Shown in pieces: positions 4,981 to 7,467 of a stretch of DNA of 7,467 nucleotides (the stretch's first letter is position 1; the number at the start of each line of letters is the position of its first letter). The position numbers and the translations under genes are program-made. Origin of the DNA: Promethearchaeota archaeon. Lineage in GTDB: Archaea; Asgardarchaeota; Lokiarchaeia; Sigynarchaeales; SOKP01. The notes beneath the pieces are model-generated. The model was not told the origin of the DNA and ran no database searches. It saw only the letters and a program-made list of their open reading frames with translations. The DNA is taken from the NCBI GenBank assembly GCA_019894655.1, contig JAGXNZ010000329.1:1-7467 (forward strand). The letters are read 5' to 3'.

Positions 4981-4987
4981 GGAGGAG
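4981..4987 (+). promoter_or_regulatory. Strong ribosome binding site fixing the dsrH GTG start
   Basis: GGAGGAG lies 7 bases before GTG at 4995. It is one of the best Shine-Dalgarno sequences in the window and supports the GTG start. Confidence 0.6.
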
Positions 4988-4994
4988 AATAAAA

Positions 4995-5336
4995 GTGGCT
5001 GAAAATAGAAATGTTCTGTATTTGTTTGGATATAGTGAAATGACTGGGACACATTTAGAGCGTTTATTACCTATATTAAAAGCACAAGTTAACAAAGGTT
5101 CACAGATTGGATTTGTACTGATTCATGATGGTGTAATTGGAATCAATAAAAAAGGTAGAATCCCAAAGATGATGGAAGAGTTGCTCAATATGAAAATAAC
5201 TGTTTATGCGATGATCCCTGATTTACAAGCTCGCGGAATTGCTCTGGAAAACATTCACGATAAAGTTAAAGCTATCGAATATGACGATCTAACCGATATT
5301 TTAGATGTAACACCAAAGATAATATCTTGGATGTAA
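4995..5336 (+). CDS. dsrH: DsrH/TusB-like sulfur-transfer subunit
   Basis: The 113-residue protein is the third DsrEFH member. NVLYLFGYSEM opens the fold, and IHDGVIGI and VYAMIPDLQARGI are followed by the end IISWM; DsrH/TusB proteins typically end in a similar Ser-Trp motif. It is slightly longer than the usual 95-100 residues. It contains no cysteine at all, whereas bacterial DsrH/TusB usually have one near residue 20. In this complex persulfide transfer must therefore rest on the DsrE-like subunit alone. GTG start with a strong GGAGGAG site. A gap of about 100 bases follows before the dsrE2-like gene. Confidence 0.82.
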   Translation: MAENRNVLYLFGYSEMTGTHLERLLPILKAQVNKGSQIGFVLIHDGVIGINKKGRIPKMMEELLNMKITVYAMIPDLQARGIALENIHDKVKAIEYDDLTDILDVTPKIISWM

Positions 5337-5436
5337 ACACTCCGAGAAAATAAAATAGATTTTTTGAAAATTAAGGTAAAAAAATATTACAAAATTTATT
5401 AGAAAAAAAATAAAAAAAATAAAAAAAGTGAATAAA
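5337..5436 (+). other. AT-rich gap within the sulfur-carrier operon
   Basis: This gap separates dsrH from the dsrE2-like gene. It holds a T6 run (5360-5365), an AAATTTATTA stretch about 40 bases before the next ATG that might be a weak TATA box, and long A runs (5402-5427). It may allow partial termination and a second start, but none of these signals is strong. Confidence 0.3.
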
Positions 5437-5853
5437 ATGGCAGAAGATATTAGTTTTATTGTAAGTGATAGGTCTTTTGAAAAGTTTGGGATGACATTAA
5501 TTCTCGGAACAACGGGAGACGCTATGGATGTCAAGATGAACTTCTTTTTTACATTTTGGGGTTTGCATCTTTTGAGAAAGAAATTCAAACCTAAAGCAGC
5601 CGGTATGTTTACCGCTATGAAAGGAATGGCTGCTATGATGTTTAGAAAAAAGTTAGCGAAGTTCGGAATGGAGGATCCATGGGCTATGATTAAAGAAGCT
5701 GTAGAAAACGGAAACATTAAACTTTATCCGTGCCAAATGACGATGGATTTAATGGGCATCAAAAGAGAAGAAATGTGGGACTTTGTAGAAGATCCTATTG
5801 GAGCCGCAGGGTTCTTAGAGATTAGTGCTAATGCAAAAATAGTCTCGCTATAA
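5437..5853 (+). CDS. dsrE2: DsrE2-like (DsrE/F/H-like family) sulfur-transfer protein
   Basis: The 138-residue protein belongs to the DsrE2 branch of the DsrE superfamily. Typical are the start of the fold, LILGTTGDAMDVKMNFFFTF, the adjoining WGLHLLRKK, a methionine-rich middle (AMKGMAAMMF) and the cysteine motif PCQMTMDLMGI with Cys99, the expected persulfide site. The hydrophobic middle is amphipathic and may lie on a membrane or a partner protein; some family members are membrane-bound. I use the ATG at 5437, because the GTG at 5428 is better read as part of a GTGA ribosome binding site. In sulfur oxidisers, DsrE2 or DsrE3 with TusA feeds sulfur into Dsr or Hdr-like systems, and hdrC begins 41 bases downstream here. 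Confidence 0.85.
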   Translation: MAEDISFIVSDRSFEKFGMTLILGTTGDAMDVKMNFFFTFWGLHLLRKKFKPKAAGMFTAMKGMAAMMFRKKLAKFGMEDPWAMIKEAVENGNIKLYPCQMTMDLMGIKREEMWDFVEDPIGAAGFLEISANAKIVSL

Positions 5854-5856
5854 ATA

Positions 5857-5867
5857 TTTTTTTTTTT
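5857..5867 (+). terminator. Eleven-T tract between dsrE2 and hdrC
   Basis: Eleven consecutive T follow the dsrE2 stop by three bases, the classic archaeal intrinsic termination signal. It should end at least part of the upstream transcripts before hdrCBA. The next gene starts only 27 bases later with a good AAAGGTGG ribosome binding site, so complete termination would leave hdrC no room for its own promoter unless that lies inside dsrE2. Confidence 0.5.
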
Positions 5868-5894
5868 ATTTCAAGTTAATTAAAAGGTGGAAAA

Positions 5895-6452
5895 ATGTCA
5901 GAAACAAAACAAGATCACCGTCAATTTAAGACAGAAGAAGATTTCGATAAGAAATTTTTTAAAGATATAGAAAGAAGGTCGAATATTTGGCAATGTATAC
6001 AGTGTGGTACTTGTACCGCTAGTTGTGAAAGCGGTAGATGGACCGCGTTAAAGACCCGCATGATACTTCGAAAAGTAGTGCTTGGGGATTTATCGGTGCT
6101 TGAAGATCCAGACATTTGGTTATGTACGACATGTTATAATTGCTATGAGCGATGTCCAAGAGATGTTAGACCAACCGATGTCATAATGGAACTGAGGAAT
6201 TACGCTACTAAATTAGGAAATATATCACCTAATCACAGAACGGTCGTTGGCTATTTGAAAAATTTCGGACACGCCGTACCAATAAACGACGAGATTAGAA
6301 AACGAAGAGTCGAATTAGGATTAGAAGAACTCCCTCCTACAGCTTTTAAATTTAAAGAAGAGGGAGATGATAAAGATTTAAAAAAAATTGAAGAACACTT
6401 ATTTGATTTACCTCCCATGAAGGAGGGAAAAAAAAAGGAGGAGAAGGATTAA
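5895..6452 (+). CDS. hdrC: Heterodisulfide reductase subunit C-like iron-sulfur protein
   Basis: The 185-residue protein has two complete CX2CX2CX3C motifs: Cys34, 37, 40, 44 (WQCIQCGTCTASC) and Cys77, 80, 83, 87 (LCTTCYNCYERCP). These bind the two [4Fe-4S] clusters of HdrC, which carry electrons between the HdrA flavin subunit and the HdrB active site. The length fits HdrC. There is no membrane segment, so it is the soluble HdrABC type rather than the membrane HdrDE type. The tail is highly charged, with a run of lysines and glutamates (KEGKKKEEKD). The start is fixed by AAAGGTGG four bases before the ATG. Only three bases separate its stop from hdrB, and the ribosome binding site of hdrB lies in its last codons. 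Confidence 0.93.
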   Translation: MSETKQDHRQFKTEEDFDKKFFKDIERRSNIWQCIQCGTCTASCESGRWTALKTRMILRKVVLGDLSVLEDPDIWLCTTCYNCYERCPRDVRPTDVIMELRNYATKLGNISPNHRTVVGYLKNFGHAVPINDEIRKRRVELGLEELPPTAFKFKEEGDDKDLKKIEEHLFDLPPMKEGKKKEEKD

Positions 6453-6455
6453 GTA

Positions 6456-7373
6456 ATGGTAAAAGAAAACGCATTTTCATTTTTTCTCGGATGTATTATG
6501 CCTAATAGATATCCTGCAATTGAAAAATCGACAAAATTTGTAATGGAAAAATTGGGATACGAGCTTCTAGATATGGAGCGCGCAAGTTGTTGTCCAGCTC
6601 CAGGAGTCTTTCGATCGTTTAATAAAGTTGATTGGATGGTAGCAGGTGCGAGAAACCTTTGTATTGCTGAACAAAACGATGCGAACATTCTTACGGTATG
6701 TAATGGATGTTTTGGAACGCTTCAAGAAATAAATAAACATCTGAAAGAAAACGAAGAACGCAGAGAAATAGTAAACGAAAAGCTAAAACTGCTTGGAGAC
6801 TACGAATTTAAGGGTACGATTGATGTTCGACACATTGCTGAAGTGCTAGGCTATGAAGTTGGTCCATGGGGTTTAGAAGACGTAATAACTCGAAAAATAT
6901 CTGCCCGTGCTGCTGTACATTATGGCTGTCATTTTTTAAAACCTACAAGAATTCGAGAGATTGAAAGTTCAGAAGGGCCGACGATCGTTGAAGAATTGAT
7001 TCAGGTATTAGGAGTTGAATCAGTTAGATTTAAAGAACAGCTTACTTGCTGTGGCGCTGGTGGTGGGGTAAAAGCGTATGATGGAAAAGCAAGTGATACG
7101 ATCTTTGAAGAAAAAATGAAGAATATTAATGATGTCAAACCAGATTTTATACTTGATATCTGTCCGTTTTGTCATTTAGAATATGAGACAGCACAAGATC
7201 AGTTAAATAAGAATAAGGGTTGTAATTATGATTATCCAGTCGTCCATCTCTCTCAATTGGTTGCATACTGTATGGGAATGGATCGGAATTTTGTTGGTCT
7301 CCAATATCAATTGATGGGAAAAGATTATAATTTTGGTATGGAAGAAATCAATAACGAAGAGGAGGCTGCATAG
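6456..7373 (+). CDS. hdrB: Heterodisulfide reductase subunit B-like protein, both CCG domains complete
   Basis: The 305-residue protein is HdrB with two cysteine-rich CCG domains. The first has Cys13, Cys45-Cys46, Cys82 and Cys85; the second has Cys158, Cys198-Cys199, Cys236 and Cys239. In methanogen HdrB each such set binds a noncubane [4Fe-4S] cluster, and together they reduce the CoM-S-S-CoB heterodisulfide. Both sets are complete here, so real disulfide (or persulfide/trisulfide) chemistry is expected. The natural substrate in this organism is unknown, since no methyl-CoM reductase genes are visible. The start ATG follows GGAGGAG and AAGGA. Its last codons carry an AGAGGAGG that serves hdrA. 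Confidence 0.94.
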   Translation: MVKENAFSFFLGCIMPNRYPAIEKSTKFVMEKLGYELLDMERASCCPAPGVFRSFNKVDWMVAGARNLCIAEQNDANILTVCNGCFGTLQEINKHLKENEERREIVNEKLKLLGDYEFKGTIDVRHIAEVLGYEVGPWGLEDVITRKISARAAVHYGCHFLKPTRIREIESSEGPTIVEELIQVLGVESVRFKEQLTCCGAGGGVKAYDGKASDTIFEEKMKNINDVKPDFILDICPFCHLEYETAQDQLNKNKGCNYDYPVVHLSQLVAYCMGMDRNFVGLQYQLMGKDYNFGMEEINNEEEAA

Positions 7374-7467
7374 ATGGCCGTTAAAGAAGAAAAAATGGAA
7401 AAAAGTGAAGTTGAATCGGGAGACTCTGAAGAACCCAGAATTGGTGTTTTTTGTTGTCATTGTGGCC
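7374..7467 (+). CDS. hdrA: Heterodisulfide reductase subunit A-like protein (N-terminus only)
   Basis: The window ends after 31 codons. The product starts with a charged, glutamate-rich extension of about 21 residues and then reaches RIGVFCCHCG, the N-terminal signature of HdrA (usually IGVFVCHCG), where an extra cysteine replaces the usual valine. HdrA is the FAD and iron-sulfur subunit that bifurcates electrons between HdrB/HdrC and a ferredoxin or hydrogenase partner. The presence of this N-terminal motif suggests a classical HdrA, but the FAD domain and cluster sites lie outside the window. The ATG directly follows the hdrB stop and has AGAGGAGG eight bases upstream. Confidence 0.85.
   Translation, partial: MAVKEEKMEKSEVESGDSEEPRIGVFCCHCG

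Noticed and set aside
5301..5717. Minus-strand open frame of 138 codons
   Set aside because: It is antisense to the dsrE2-like gene and crosses the poly-A gap, giving an artificial phenylalanine-rich protein.
5921..7460. Minus-strand open frames at 5921..6115, 6449..6688 and 7203..7460
   Set aside because: All are antisense to hdrC or hdrB, whose cysteine motifs prove the plus-strand frames.
1..7467. CRISPR array, tRNA or rRNA gene, insertion sequence or integrase site
   Set aside because: I saw no regularly spaced repeats, no tRNA-like cloverleaf with a T-loop, no conserved rRNA stretch, and no transposase frame or terminal inverted repeats.

Overview
The window is AT-rich archaeal DNA, and I read it as an Asgard (Lokiarchaeia-like) archaeon. 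The archaeal signs are TATA-type promoters with short or absent leaders, mixed ATG/GTG starts, U-tract terminators, a ribbon-helix-helix/PIN toxin-antitoxin pair, an Lrp/AsnC regulator and an HdrCBA operon. The Asgard assignment rests mainly on a diverged but clear ubiquitin-fold gene. It is an inference, because no rRNA or other marker is present.

Bases 1-1051 look like an accessory region. They hold the first codons of an unknown minus-strand gene, a 42-codon small ORF, and an antitoxin gene whose PIN toxin partner overlaps it by ATGA. The toxin frame keeps all four acidic active-site residues but is broken by one in-frame TAA.

Bases 1274-2223 hold a minus-strand ubiquitin-like protein, divergent from a small zinc-ribbon protein with two membrane segments. 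The ubiquitin-like protein aligns to ubiquitin without gaps up to Gly76, followed by a three-residue Cys-Phe-Glu tail. Bases 2222-3742 hold two minus-strand genes: an alpha/beta hydrolase and an Lrp/AsnC regulator. The 3' end of the hydrolase gene runs, in a different frame, into a 19-codon relic of a second Lrp-type gene closely related to the neighbouring one.

Bases 3872-7467 are the metabolic core, all on the plus strand: tusA, dsrE-, dsrF- and dsrH-like genes, a dsrE2-like gene, hdrC, hdrB and the first 31 codons of hdrA. TusA and the DsrE family are persulfide carriers. HdrABC is the iron-sulfur/flavin heterodisulfide reductase that can bifurcate electrons. Their linkage suggests that protein-bound sulfane sulfur, or a disulfide derived from it, is passed to or from an Hdr complex. 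The set resembles the sHdr sulfur-oxidation loci, but no lipoate-binding protein and no second hdrB/hdrC pair is visible, and both HdrB cysteine motifs are complete. An 11-T tract separates the sulfur-carrier genes from hdrCBA, so the two halves may be expressed at different levels. The Lrp gene diverges from tusA and is the obvious candidate regulator.
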